A stretch of DNA of 64,000 bases from Spironucleus salmonicida. Lineage: Eukaryota; Fornicata; Diplomonadida; Hexamitidae. The position numbers and the translations under genes are program-made. How positions within the stretch are numbered: position 1 is the stretch's first letter; each line of letters opens with the position of its first letter. This document shows positions 1 to 13,484 of the stretch, in pieces. The notes beneath the pieces are model-generated. The model saw nothing but the letters and a program-made list of their open reading frames with translations. It did no database searches and was not told the DNA's origin. The stretch covers positions 380,001 to 444,000 of the forward strand of contig CM035320.1 in assembly GCA_000497125.2 (NCBI GenBank), in the 5' to 3' direction.

Positions 1-2
1 GC

Positions 3-1292
3 GGGGACAACTGCCGGGTCTGCAAAACTGGCTGCAAAACGTGCGCCAACGATATAGACTGCACGTCGTGCTCCGCGGGCTACCATTTCACCGGAATCTC
101 ATGCATACGTTGCTCCAGCCACTGTGAGGACTGCTTTGACTCAGTAAAATGCAGTGTATGTGCCACTGGGTACTTCCACAACGACTAGTTCATGTGCTCC
201 GCCTGTAGCAGTGGGTGCAGCAAATGTTCGGATGCCAGGACGTGCTCGGAGTGCCAGGCCGGGTACGTCCTCGGCGGAAGTGCCTGTGTAGCGTGCCCTT
301 CCAACTGCCTCACCTGCTCGTCTGCTGGACTCTGCGCCAAGTGCTAGGCGGCCTTCGTGCTGAAGGAATAACAATGCTAGGCCTGCCCCAGCAATTGCGA
401 GGTTTGCTCTGATTCATCCATCTGCACTTCATGCAAAAGTGGAAATTATTTGGAAGCAGGTAAATGCACTATGTGCACTGAAAACTGCCTTGGATGCATA
501 TCAGCCGCCGCTTGCGGTCTTTGCCAGCCAGGATTTGACCTCCAAAACGACAAATGTGTTAAGAACGAGTGCAATAGTTTCAATCCGTGCGCACCCAAAA
601 AGTTCTGCAATACCAACAGCCCCCTAAATACATGCCAGAGCTGCAAGGACGGGTGTGCCTCATGCATAAGCGCAGCATCTTGCTCGTCATGTCAAGGTGG
701 CGCCTTTTTAGAAAGTGGTGACTGCAAGGCCTGCACAGAAGGTTGCGATGTCTGTTCTGATAAAGATATCTGCACCGAGTGCAAGGATGGGTACGACCTT
801 AGCCCTGCCAAAAAATGCTCGAAACTGCAATGCTCTAACAGCAAGCCTTGCCCCCAGAGCTTTTACTGTTCCAGCGAGGGCTCGGGGAGCGTGTGCGAGA
901 AATGCTAAAAGGACTGCGCGTTCTGCAGCAGCGCGATGCAATGCGATCAGTGCGTCGACGGGATGTTTGTTGACAGCAGCAAGTGCTCCAGCTGCCCCAG
1001 GAACTGCTAATACTGCCCGGACGCTAACACATGCACGCACTGCTATCCTACTTTCCAGAGCACCGGCGGTCTGTGCATTCCAACCCAGAACAATTCGAAC
1101 ACCGGGTCCATTGTTGGGATTGTGGTCGGCGTCGTGGCTGCTATCGGCCTGGTAGCTGGCGCAGGCGCGTACTTCATAGTCAAGAAGAGAAAGCAGGCAG
1201 TCGTGTCCCCGCCTAAGGACGATGAAATAAAGCACGCCAATCTATAAATGTTATAGGAATAAAATATTATTTTATAAAAGAGGTAATAGTGA
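3..1292 (+). CDS. Cysteine-rich type I surface protein, 3' part (VSP-like)
   Basis: The 5' end lies outside the window. About 430 codons are visible, dense in CxxC pairs, then a single hydrophobic helix (about 1108-1170, rich in Gly, Ala, Val and Ile) followed by KKRK and a short cytoplasmic tail. This is the layout of the variant-specific or cysteine-rich surface proteins of diplomonads: disulphide or metal-bound ectodomain, one membrane span, short tail. In-frame TAG/TAA codons (for example 906-908) are read as Gln; the first TGA is 1290-1292. The tail does not end in the CRGKA of Giardia VSPs. Coding is GC-rich against the AT-rich flank. The class is clear; the specific function (antigen, adhesin or protease-resistant coat) is inference. 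Confidence 0.8.
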
Positions 1293-3570
1293 TGCATTTG
1301 TTAAGATTATCACTTTGTAAAGCAAGCTGAAGAATATTTAATGTGCAAGTAGAAAGTATATTGTTATTTTATTCATAGGGAAATTATTATAGATAAGGAT
1401 ATAGTATACAACTGAGATAGATTTTATTTTCGTTCCTAATTGAGCTGGTAACACCTAGTTGGTCATTATGCAGATTTAGACTCGGTCAACTATTTCTCTT
1501 ATTCTAGCATGGGTTATCAGAATATGCAGATGTGTTAAATGTTTACAGTTCCTCCATTAATATGGGAAATTCGGATTCAATTGGTATAAATAATAGGTGT
1601 TCTAAGCTAATTTATTATCATGTTGCGCTTAGCATCAGCAATGGATAATTGTCGTTATAACTATATTTAGCATTTGAAGCAGTATAACGTCATTCACTAA
1701 TGCTCGTTAATTTCTATAGTTCAACCATATCTTTAGTTTTATTATCAAACTAGTTCCAACAAATAATATTATTTATGAGATTATAACTAGGTTTCCAAAT
1801 TGTTTATTAACTTGAATTTATTAAAGCAAATAATATGAATAAGTGCAGGCACCGTAATATATAATTGAAATTATAAAAATCAGGTAGTAGCTAGATTATT
1901 ATTCTAAAATTTTAACATATTTCATTGTAGCTATTCGTTTGTAATTTATAGTTTTAGCGCAATTTGTAAGATATTTAATAACATTTATTTCACCAATAAA
2001 ATTTGAATTTATTTGAATATTAGTTAAACTTATTTTAATAGTGTTGCCAAATTAAATATTCGTGGGTTTATAATTATTAAAAATGAAAGCTAATTGCTAT
2101 GAAATACTATCATTTATATCAATAATATGGTATTATATATAAAAGATTAATTTGCTTCGCAATACCAATAATACATTATTATATTCACTAAATAGTTATG
2201 AATCTATGATACCTACTACAAAATATAATTTCATGAATTTGTAATTTGCTGTAGCATAAGCTATTATACTCAAATTTTTATTTAATAATTCAAATAGAAT
2301 ATCAAAATAGGGGTTCCATTACAAATCATTATTCTGAAGTCAAATTAATTTTATCTTATAAACATATTATTTGATTGAGATGAAATAATGAAGCAGGGTA
2401 TTAACCCAATACTAATTATATTTAGTATGGAAATTTCAAAATGATGATTCTTCTAATACCATACACTCTCCTACCTCAGGTCTGAACGAATTCCAGTCAA
2501 CTTCCTAGGAATCAGAAGCATCTAATATACATTTTATAGGACAATTGAATACAGTTTTGGTTAAATTATAAGATGTATGCTGTATTTTTTTGTTTCTACG
2601 TATTGGTCTCATTGTAACTAGGAAACGGAAAAGGAATTCTATTCGTCATATTTGTGATAATTTACGAATACATAGAAAAATAGAGTATGATAGTTCTGTA
2701 ATTATATTATACTACTATATAATCCTTATAAACATTAATAAACATAATCTGGTAGAAAATTTCTATTTGCTTTACATTAAATTGATTTATTTATCTTATT
2801 GTTTACGCTACTTATTTTCCAGAATAACTACTTTATCATTATATTTGAGAATGTATAATTTTTTCTTTACTTTCCGTATTTATAAAGTAGTTATAGAAGA
2901 TATAAAAGGTATTAGATGTTTTGATAATTATTTTGGCAATTAGTTTAATTTGACATATTAAATTAGTATGATGTGTTTCTTGTTCTTACTATATAATTTA
3001 TATATAATTTTTATAAATATTAATATCACTAATTTATATATTAGTCAATTTTATGTATAAAAACTTTATTACCAAATAATATCCAGTAGTAAAGAATAAC
3101 AGCGAATTAAATTATTTAGCCATCTAAATAAAATATAAAATATAAATGTATTTGTATTATTTATCATGCGGTTGTTATTTCTTAATACTTAATTCTTATA
3201 TGTCTATATGTAAAACAATTACACAAAATGAATAAATTATATTATTATACAATAATTTTTGAATTTTCTTATATACTAGTCTCTTATGATTCTAAATATA
3301 GTTATAACTATTACTATAGATTATGAATTTAGATAAACATTAGACTATTATTATATAAAACTAAGTTAATTATATTTTCCTGGCTATTTTTCCACTTTCT
3401 GTTAAACTTAGTGTTAATTATATTTATGATCTAGATTAAATTTTATAGCGACATTTGTAAATTATTTAAGAATTTTGAATAATTATTAAATACTCGATTA
3501 CTTATAAATTATTTATATAAATACCATTCCCGTTAAAATTACACAAATCTATCCACTTCATCTATTTTTA
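1293..3570. other. AT-rich intergenic region
   Basis: A long spacer with low GC. Open frames here are long only because TGA is the sole stop. The longest, on the plus strand around 2590-2943, has no Gln codons at all and no family resemblance, so I do not call it. The only piece with coding character is the short minus-strand gene listed at 2436-2612. Confidence 0.5.
2436..2612 (-). CDS. Possible small protein, 58 aa
   Basis: A minus-strand frame from ATG (2610-2612) to TGA (2436-2438). The first half is basic (MRPIRRNKK). The second half is acidic, ends EESSF, and lies in a stretch of raised GC (about 2470-2520) inside very AT-rich DNA, the main reason to list it. One internal TAG is read as Gln. 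No family is recognised. It could be the 3' end of a decayed gene, or chance. Confidence 0.35.
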
Positions 3571-3936
3571 ATGCCAGTAGAATGCGTAAAATCAGTAACA
3601 AAGGCAATCGGACCCTTCTCACCTGCATGTAAGACTGGAAATTTAATATTTGTATCGGGATAATTGGGTTGGAAGGACGGTGTACTTGGAGCTACTATTG
3701 AGGAACAGACAATAAACGCTTTAGCAAATTTGAAAAGTGTTCTTGAACTTGCTGGAAGCTCCATGTCACAAGTTGCAAAAACTGAAGTTTTGCTCAAAAA
3801 TATATCTGATTTTGCTGCAGTAAATGCAATTTATGCTGAAGCTTTTGGCGATCATAAGCCGGCAAGAATCTGCGTAGAAGTTGCCAAGCTTCCCATGGAT
3901 GCTTTAGTCGAAATTGACGCAATTGCAGCAGAGTGA
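3571..3936 (+). CDS. ridA: RidA/YjgF/UK114 family enamine-imine deaminase
   Basis: A 121-residue protein, the usual size of RidA trimer subunits, which hydrolyse reactive enamine/imine intermediates made by PLP enzymes such as threonine dehydratase. Family landmarks are visible: GPFSPA near residue 15, FVSGQLG near 30, and the C-terminal KPARICVEVAKLPMDALVEIDAIA region holding the conserved Arg and Glu of the active-site cleft. The Gln of SGQ is encoded by TAA (3661-3663), good evidence for the code. The start ATG follows an AT-rich leader. The gene reads towards the kinase gene 100 bp downstream. Recognition rests on remembered family motifs. Confidence 0.9.
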
Positions 3937-4035
3937 TGCTAACATAATTATTCATTATAATGTTGAATCTTATTTACAATCTAAATTTTTAATATTTTAC
4001 TATATAGATTTACAATTCACGTCCGCTCTCACAAA

Positions 4036-5349
4036 ATGACTTAAGTGGAAGATGCTCCGAAAAAGGTGCAAAATTACATTATTGGCGAGCAGTTAGGCAA
4101 AGGAACTTATGCGAAGGTATATTTGGTAACTGACGAGAATACAGGGCTCAAGTACGCTATGAAGGTCATCAAGCGCCAGTCTCTATCTGAAACTGCGCTG
4201 CAGCGCTTGCAACGTGAGATAGCCATCATGCAGGCGCTAAAGCACCCGAATACAGTTCATCTGTATAATATCCTGCAGAACTCCTCTAGGTTCATGCTCG
4301 TTATGGACTTCATCCCCAGGGGTGAGCTTCTGCAGTCGATTAGGGCACCCCTGCCTGAAGCGCTAGCTGCACTTTATTTCACACAGATTGCTGCCACGGT
4401 GCGCTACTTTCACCAGCTGGGCATCTAGCATCGAGATCTCAAGTTCGAGAATGTGCTCCTTGCCGACGATTCGAAAGTGTACGTTGCTGATTTCGGGCTC
4501 GGGGCGGTGTCCAATTCCCCGGACAAGACTTTCTTCACGTGCAAGACGACCTGCGGTTCCCCGCACTACATCGCCCCTGAGGTCGCCGACGCTGAGAAGT
4601 ACGACGGTCGGCGGGCAGATATCTGGAGTCTAGGTATTCTTCTCTTCACAATGCTGGCTTTCAAGTTCCCATTCAACGGCACCGACGTGCGTGAGATCTT
4701 CGAGAACGCGAGGACCTGCAACTACCAGTATCCGGAGTTCTTCACCCAGGAGGCCCGGAACCTGATCTCCTCTATCCTAGTCAAGGATCCCGAGAAGCGT
4801 GCTACCATAGAGGAGATATTCGATAGTACCTTCTTCCAGAAATACGCCCAGGTGGACAGCGAAAAGGGTGAAATTACGACTGGTACCCTGGTCGTTCCGT
4901 TTAGACCAGACTAGAACAAGCAGAAGGAGTTAGAAACGCTTCATAAGATTCTGAAGATCGACTCTCAACCAGTGCAGCAGTCCCCAGACTCATGCCCCTT
5001 CTGTGATTTTGCTCTCAAGGTACCTCCCAAGAACGATGTTATCGGCTTTGATGTGAAGAAGGCGTTCGCCATGCCAAACGTAAAATCCCCTAAGGGAGCG
5101 CTGGCAGCCGTGTGCGCAGCTCTTAGAGGAGTGTCGGACACTCAGATCAGCGTTGTCATGCACAAATTTTTGGTAAGAATCGAGGGGGTAGAGATTCGCC
5201 TTTTCAGCCCAAGCCAGGGCAAGTACTATGGTAGTATCGGCTGCAAGGACATCGATATCCAGAAAAAATTCAACGCCGGCCTATTGAAGGCGATCAGTGC
5301 GGGCGTGGGCTTCACTGAGGTTGAGAATGTCAAGGTTATGTGCGAGTGA
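4036..5349 (+). CDS. Serine/threonine protein kinase, CAMK/AMPK-like
   Basis: A 437-residue kinase. In order: glycine loop LGKGTYAKV (about residues 18-26), VAIK-type lysine in YAMKVIK, catalytic HRDLKFEN, DFG, and CGSPHYIAPEV, the activation-segment pattern of the CAMKL (SNF1/AMPK, MARK, Chk1) branch. All key catalytic residues are present, so it should be active. TAG is read as Gln just before HRD (LGIQHRDLK); the third codon is TAA. After the kinase domain come a linker with a CPFC pair and a compact alpha/beta segment of about 85 residues that could be a KA1-like or regulatory domain, which I cannot confirm. The gene is GC-rich with few TAR codons. Confidence 0.88.
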
Positions 5350-5591
5350 AGTATTCTGGGACTGGTTATTAGTTATATCAATTTAACTTATTAGATAAAC
5401 TTGATTTATTGTAATATTAATAATCCTTACAGTCACGGTACACTTAGTAGAAATAAATCGTTAAAAAAGTCGGCTGACTAATGCACGTTATAATATATAT
5501 AAGATATTCTATAATGTTTGACTAAAAAACCTACAATTTCTATTATTATATATTATTAAATATGATATAGTCTAAAATCCTTTCACAAATT

Positions 5592-6032
5592 ATGGAATTT
5601 GAACTGTCTGATCCGGGCCAGGATTTTGGCGATGAATCATTACTCATACCGTTCAGATTAACATAGTCTGCCCCTAATATGATGGCATCATCATCGTAAT
5701 TCTAACCAAACTTAAAAACTACAAGGCTTTGGTCTGCTTTTGAAAATGAAACACTACTTAAAATTGTACCTGACACCACAAAAAGAAACTGGAATGAGAT
5801 AGCAAACCAGTTATCATAAATGACTAACACGTCTTTAAAATCTGCTTCATAAGTATCATAACATTATAGGCGAACAATCTTGGCTGATAAAAGAAATTGG
5901 ACATAAGAAGAAGATGATTCATTGTTACATTTAGTATAACATAATGGAAATTAGTGGAGTGTCATTGCTTAAAATTTTGTTGGACGAAGCGACCTATAAG
6001 TAAAATATAGATACAAATGTATTTCAAAGTGA
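5592..6032 (+). CDS. Myb/SANT DNA-binding protein, two repeats
   Basis: A 146-residue protein found by reading TAA/TAG as Gln. Two Myb-type repeats: a first, divergent one beginning around LWSAFENETLLKI, and a clear second one, KRNWTQEEDDSLLHLVQHNGNQWSVIAQ, with the spaced tryptophans and the helix-turn-helix ending in KYRYK. Two-repeat (R2R3-like) proteins bind DNA as transcription factors; Myb2 of Giardia controls encystation genes, but no specific target can be assigned here. The acidic N-terminus has no motif. TGA at 6030-6032 closes the frame. It is AT-rich, with most Gln encoded by TAA/TAG, unlike the GC-rich kinase just upstream. Confidence 0.8.
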
Positions 6033-6186
6033 TTTTATTATATTATTTCGAATTTATATAAGTTTTATGCAGTTTATATAGCATAAACTTCATATCATGT
6101 TATATTCAATGAATTTAGTCAAGATTAAGCATTTAATTTGTTAACTGTCTTATTTATTATATCATATTAAGGATATATTTTCTAAA

Positions 6187-7842
6187 ATGAATTTTGACGC
6201 TGAAGTCTCAAATTTCATTACAAAGCTACTAAATGAGGAAACTCCACATGAGAATAATCCACCCAAAGAATACAGCTATATCTAAGATGCAAACGAAAAG
6301 TAAGTCAAGACTACCCTTAATATTAAGCAAAAATATTAAGATTTAAAATTACAATATGATTTTCAGCTATCGGAGATCAACAGACTTACAACTTCATATA
6401 CAGATATTAAAGCCCAATTAATGTATAGTACAGAAAATTTTGAAAAAGATAAAAAAAATTAACTCGCAGAATTCAACTAAAAAATATCATCTTTTCAACA
6501 AATAACAAAGCAGAAAATCGACCAACTTTTGATAGAGAAAGAACAGCTAGCTGTTTAAAATACAGATTTTGCTAAGAAATACTAACTTCTCCAAGTATCT
6601 CTAAACGACAAAGTTTTTGATTAGAACAAGGACTTGAACAATCAATTCACGGCACTAAAACTTAATTTCGATTAAAAGCTTTAAAATGAGAAGTAAAAAC
6701 TGAAAAGAAAGTTCTAAACTGAATTTGAAGAAAAGTAATCATCCTTGTTGAAGCAAGCAGAAAATGATTTGGCAGTCAAAATTGAGCCACAAATCAATAA
6801 TATTGTAGCATCGCATAAGCTCAAAATTTAACAACTTAATGCAGATTTTACCGATGAAAAGCTGAAAATGTAGTAAAGTTTCAACGAAAAACTACAATTT
6901 GAATTAGAAAATCAAAGGAAAATTTTAATTTAGCAGAATATTCAAGAATAAGAATAAGTATTGAAATAACAGTATTTAAATGCAAATAAGTAGGTTGAAA
7001 ATGCTGAGCTGCATTTAAACTTCAAAATTCGTTAAATTAACGAAAATAATGAACTGAATATTGCTAATTTAAGAAAATAAAATTCTACTAATTTGGAAAA
7101 TGCTAGGCTTGAATTTTCAGAAAAAGAAACTAAATTTTAATCTAAAATTGATATTTTAGAGCGTCAAGGTGTAAAATTAGCAGACGATTTTCAAGCGCTC
7201 AAGGCAAAAATGGAAGCGAAATATAATACTGAACTACAAGAAATTCGTGGAAGTTATAGGGAATTTGCAGTATAACTCTTCAAACAGCAAAAATAGGCAA
7301 TTTTAAATGACATTAAGGAATAATAAACATCCTAAATTAAAAAAATCATAATAGATGTGGAAAGTCAAAATTAAATTGAAATGCAATAAAAATCTGATGA
7401 ATATCTTGAACAAAAGCTAGAATTTTAACGTATAATTGCAAATCTACAGAAAAATTTTTAAGAAGGGCAAATCGATTTGTTACAAGTACGTAACGAACTA
7501 GAAATGATCTAAAAGTAGCTCAATTATAAGAATCATTAATTAGTGGAGATCAGTACCCAATTAGAAACCAAATTGGGAGTAAATATTGAAATTCAGCAAG
7601 GTAAAAATGAAACTTTAAAGATGGCAACTGAGGACTAATATAGCACTATAATGATGTTTGTCATTAGATAAAATACTAAAGAAAAAGAGATTTTAGGTAA
7701 GGTCAAAAATCAAATTTAAGGAATTGTATCTGAAAAAGATTAACAAATTGGCGAGCTGAAATAGCAAATCGGGTTGCTACGGCTAGAAAATTAAAAATTT
7801 TAGGTTATGCTAATGGACTTAGAAGATGTCTCACTGATATGA
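6187..7842 (+). CDS. Long coiled-coil protein, 551 aa
   Basis: An uninterrupted frame under the TAR=Gln code from ATG 6187 to TGA 7840-7842. Composition is dominated by Glu, Lys, Gln, Leu and Asn in heptad-like spacing from about residue 50 to the end, with no membrane segment, so a continuous alpha-helical coiled coil is expected. Such proteins in flagellates often sit in basal bodies, axonemes or the cytoskeleton, but no specific family is recognised. Gln is encoded mostly by TAA/TAG, with dozens of in-frame TAR codons, so ordinary gene finding misses it. Same strand as its neighbours, 40 bp before the next gene. Confidence 0.75.
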
Positions 7843-7882
7843 AATATTAATCGATATATTATAATTAATATAAATAGGAAAA

Positions 7883-8833
7883 ATGAACTTTGTTCCAATA
7901 AATTGTAGGCTATTTCCACATTTTGAAAATGGTAAATTTTTTTGTTATGGTAAAAATAATGCGTATAATTGTGATCCGACAGATTATAAGATTATTAATG
8001 TTGTTAAAGTAGAGTTTAATTTTCAAAAAATATTTAATACTTTTCTTACATAGCCCGTTTTCTATTAAGATAAATTTTATTGCACTTATGATTAATATAT
8101 CTTTTAAATTAATGAGTATACTCTATCCATTTACGACAGACTACCATTTAAGACATTTAGAAATTAATTAGTAGTTGTTAACAAGATAATTTTAGTAAAT
8201 CCATACTAATTTGAACTATAAAATGACAATGTTATTGTAAAGGTTGGTAAAGGTATATTATTCTAATAGTCATATAAAATTTTTAACTTTGACCAGAATA
8301 CACTGACATTATTGTCTCCTGATTTCACACCCCTTGAAATGCAGTATGTTGGAGAACTTATCTTATATGGGTCTGGTTAAGCTGTTTTTAAAAAGAATAA
8401 TAAATATATTCTCAAATCTCTGCTTGATAATACTGAGTTTATTGCTGATAATTACGAAAATAATTATTATTATGGTATTTTTGGTGCGATTCCATAGGTA
8501 TCTTACTTTTCTTTAGACATTGAATATGTTTCAAGTAAGTATAATGAATTTGTTTAAAATTAAAAACTCAAAGAAACAATTTCCACACGAATTTAATTTT
8601 TTGTTGCTGAAAATATTGAAATAACAGAAAAAATAGCTTTAATAGATGAAAAATGGAAATAAATTGATAATGAGTTCAATAAGACATAAGTAGGTTTGTA
8701 TGGAATTTAATAAGAATTAAATGAGCTAAAATTTGATATTTAAGATGCAGTTTTAGAATAATAAACAAGGATAAATGAATTAAAGAAGTAATTTGAGGTT
8801 AAGCTTTTTAAAGAAAAAATAGGAATTAAGTGA
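7883..8833 (+). CDS. Unrecognised 316-aa protein with C-terminal coiled coil
   Basis: From ATG 7883 to TGA 8831-8833, with many TAR Gln codons. The first ~220 residues alternate short hydrophobic and polar stretches with Gly and aromatic residues, as in a beta-rich domain; WD or Kelch repeats cannot be assigned. The last ~90 residues are Glu/Lys/Gln-rich and helical (coiled coil). No signal peptide or membrane span. The gene directly follows the coiled-coil gene at 6187-7842 on the same strand, and the two could act in one structure, but that is inference. Confidence 0.6.
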
Positions 8834-9198
8834 TAAATTCTACTTCATTTACTAATTACATGTAATATTAATTATTTGTTCATTATCTATTTGAACTCTA
8901 TTGATTAGATTGAAATATGTATTTCGTCAATTTAAGCAAATAAATTTTCTATTTTTTAATTTATTAATACTATAGTATGTGTATCTTTCTTTATTGTCTT
9001 GACTAAATAATCTTAACTATTAGTTTACTATATCTGTTTTAAATTTCTATCATAAAACCCTAATGAAGTACTTGGTCTCATTTTTACATACATATTTTAA
9101 TATATAACTAAATAAATGCAATATTGCTTTAGACCAAGGTTGTAATTATAAACAAAAATATTATTATTTATTATATAATATAAATAATACTATTCGAA

Positions 9199-9756
9199 AT
9201 GATTTATTTACTATAAAATTGCTTTCTCTCATTCACAAATTTTAAGCAAGTGTAGACAGAGATAACATTAACTCTATTACCATAAGATATTGATTGCCAT
9301 TTAGACTTTGGAGTAGCTATATCAGCATCATTGAATATATTATAGCCAGAAATTTTATAATTTAGTACTGTTGAGTATACAGCCCATTAATAGATTAATT
9401 TAACTTTTAACTGTCATTAGGTTCCTGATGCAGTTTATTCAGCATGTGTTGATGTTCTAACATCGAAGTAAATACTACCAAAAGACACGTATATAAGATT
9501 AAGATAAATTGATGGTAGATAAGAATTAGTGTATGGATCAAATGGTCCTTCATCCTAATAAGATTTTTATGTCATAATTGCTATATTAGTCATTGTTTTA
9601 ATAATAATATCATTGGCGGTCATTGTATTTTTAGTTAAGAAGTATAAAAACAACAATATGTAGTAACCGTAATAGTGTAGTTAGATCATGAATTTAGAAA
9701 CGTTTTATGAAAACGAAACAGCATAGAGTGTTAGTTTCTTAAGCGACCCTGAATGA
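9199..9756 (+). CDS. Single-pass membrane protein, 185 aa
   Basis: From ATG 9199 to TGA 9754-9756. A short hydrophobic N-terminus may be a signal peptide. An ectodomain of about 110 residues with a few cysteines follows, then a strong membrane helix (about residues 127-150, mostly Ile, Val and Leu), a basic KKYKNNN stop-transfer and a 30-residue acidic tail. This predicts a type I membrane protein. No family is recognised. It resembles in plan, not in sequence, the small membrane proteins at 30294-30632 and 32448-32804. Confidence 0.6.
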
Positions 9757-9818
9757 TTTGCACATCAAATTATATATAATAATAGTGTATAATTTTCCCT
9801 TCCCATTTCTAAAATTTA

Positions 9819-11765
<1,947 letters not shown>

Positions 11766-11780
11766 GCGAATTCGTATTAT

Positions 11781-12128
11781 TCACTGTTACTCACTCTTAT
11801 TTATCTATTTATACAATCCAGACCATGTTATACACTCAGACTAGTCGTCTAGAGTCTAACCTGTCTCATCATAGTTAACTTACGTACCAGCTAATTCAGT
11901 TAGTTATAATGTATTAAAATTGAATGTACCAGTGGTGAAATATTCTGAATTCTAATTCTCAATTCTATCAAAGCAAGATTAATTTACCATATTAAGATTT
12001 GTTTGAAATGGGTTGCTATCATTCATTATTATCTAGTTTTCTGAAATAGCAACTTTACTCTAACTTCCTTGTAGAAAACTTAAATCTACATCGTCTGTTT
12101 ACTAACAGTTTAAATACCCGCATCCCAT
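11781..12128 (-). CDS. Small putative N-myristoylated protein (MGCGY start), 115 aa
   Basis: A minus-strand frame from ATG 12126-12128 to TGA 11781-11783 with many TAR Gln codons. It begins Met-Gly-Cys-Gly: Gly2 fits N-myristoylation and Cys3 fits palmitoylation, the dual lipid signal of membrane-attached proteins. The rest is acidic and polar with no membrane span or known domain. In plan it matches two other small acylation-type proteins here (53429-53731 and 58378-58665). It converges on kinesin-13. Coding status rests on composition and the lipid motif. Confidence 0.55.
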
Positions 12129-12233
12129 ATTTTAGAATCTGATCAGATATATGATAATATAATATAAAAGTTAAATTACGAATATTAAAAGTCGAATAAT
12201 TTAATAAATGTCAACAGGAGACTAATAGTAATT

Positions 12234-13009
12234 TTATAAATAATATATAATAATGTAAAGTCGCCCCCGAAGGAAAGCTAGTTACTGTAGCTGCAAAATT
12301 TCCGCTCACCACTCCTGCTTGTCCTGGGCACCGTCGCGGGATCTCCTCTCCTCCCTATCATCCCCGCGCGGTCTCTCCTCGTAGCGCGGTCTGTCCCTAT
12401 CGCCGTACCTGGGTCTATCCTCATACCTGGGCCTGTCACCACCCCTGGACCTATCTCTGTCCTCGTATCGGGGTCTGTCTCTATCCTCAAAGCGGGGTCT
12501 CCCCCTATCCTCGTATCTCGGTCTATCGTAGTCGCGCCTGCGATCGTCACCGCGGAAGTCGCGTCTAGGCCTGTCATCATAGCGTGGTCTATCGCGTTTC
12601 CTGCCGTCTCTGCCGTTGAGGATCATGTCCCACACCTTGGCCTCTTCCTCGCCAGTGACCATATCTAGGGTGACATCCTGGCAGCCGAGCGTGAGCGCCT
12701 CTGCCTGGTACTGCTCGATGGCATGCTTGGCCGCGTCCCCGCTTCTGTCTGAGAAGCGTACCGTGCATTCTAGCTGGCCAGCCCGATACTCCACGTGTTT
12801 CACCTCGCCGAATTTGCTGAATATCTCCTTGATCAGCTCCCTCGTCACACGCTGGTCCTTGAGCGCATTCGAGGCGGGGATAAAGCTGTCGTCAAACCTA
12901 CCTTCGGTCACACCCACGATTCCGATATTGCTGACGCGCACAATCAGGTTGCGGATGTAGTCATTCTTCCCTTCCATTCTGAGGAGTGGAGTGAGGATCG
13001 TCACCACGG
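12234..13009. repeat. Left arm of a 776-bp inverted repeat (xRRM gene)
   Basis: This segment is the reverse complement of 19039-19814; both arms are 776 bp. I saw no mismatch in the parts compared, and the encoded proteins agree over all 223 residues. The arms carry the whole xRRM gene plus about 30 bp upstream and 70 bp downstream. Boundaries are sharp: outside them the flanks are unrelated. Near-identity implies a very recent duplication or ongoing gene conversion. Confidence 0.9.
12306..12977 (-). CDS. La-type xRRM RNA-binding protein, copy 1
   Basis: A 223-residue protein. Residues ~10-120 fit the C-terminal atypical RRM of La/LARP7 proteins: helix ELIKEIFSKFGEVKHVEY, a central strand, then VTGEEEAKVWDMIL, matching the GEEEK.YW..I helix-alpha3 signature. 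The La motif and canonical RRM1 are missing. The tail (~130-220) is an imperfect repeat of RPRYEDRD-type units, an Arg/Asp/Tyr-rich disordered RNA-binding tail. xRRMs bind the 3' hairpins of Pol III or telomerase RNAs. The ATG shared by both copies (12975-12977) is preferred over a longer upstream frame that lies outside the repeat. The last codons before TGA read KQEW. Confidence 0.7.
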   Translation of the reverse strand: MEGKNDYIRNLIVRVSNIGIVGVTEGRFDDSFIPASNALKDQRVTRELIKEIFSKFGEVKHVEYRAGQLECTVRFSDRSGDAAKHAIEQYQAEALTLGCQDVTLDMVTGEEEAKVWDMILNGRDGRKRDRPRYDDRPRRDFRGDDRRRDYDRPRYEDRGRPRFEDRDRPRYEDRDRSRGGDRPRYEDRPRYGDRDRPRYEERPRGDDREERRSRDGAQDKQEW

Positions 13010-13249
13010 GACAAGATTGGGTAGAGCTATTATTTGATAGGCAAACAATGTTAAGATTAATATTAAATAGCAATTTTAGCTAAAATATAATTTTATATAT
13101 TTAAGTCTACATAAGTTTAATTCATAGTTAAAATAATTTATCTATCCTTAGATAACTTACTTTTGTTATAAATGAGTAAAAATCAAATTAATTTATAAAT
13201 ATTTGATAAAAAATTCCCTATTTGCGTAATTAAACGTTATTCAAATAGT

Positions 13250-13430
13250 GGTGGTCGAAGAAGTATCTCCTGCGTTCCTCAGCCGGAGCAGGTGCTGATC
13301 TTCTTTGTCTTGAACAGAGACTGGGGCTCAGTCGTTGACCCGCGAAGCGCTGCCCCAAGTTCATGCATCAAGACCGAAGCCGACGCGATCCCTTACGCTC
13401 CTATAGTCATGTCAACAAAGAAGTGGATGT
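13250..13430. ncRNA. Structured non-coding RNA candidate
   Basis: A GC-rich island in AT-rich DNA between two genes, with no coding frame. Complementary segments nest well. GTCTTGA (13307-13313) pairs with TCAAGAC (13368-13374), and inside it TGGGGC (13322-13327) pairs with GCCCCA (13352-13357), enclosing two mini-hairpins (GTCGTTGAC and CGCGAAGCG). A separate stem pairs GAAGAAG near 13258 with CTTCTT near 13300. Such compact pairing in an isolated GC island suggests an independent RNA gene. Strand is not determined. The motif GGGGCTCA recalls region CR-V of RNase MRP RNA, but the rest does not fit, so no family is assigned. Confidence 0.5.
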
Positions 13431-13484
13431 TAATATTTATATCGTTATTATATAAATATAGTTAATTAAAATACTTTATTATTG

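Noticed and set aside
2590-2943. Plus-strand 117-residue frame
   Set aside because: Contains no Gln codon of any kind in very AT-rich DNA and starts at TTG; judged chance.
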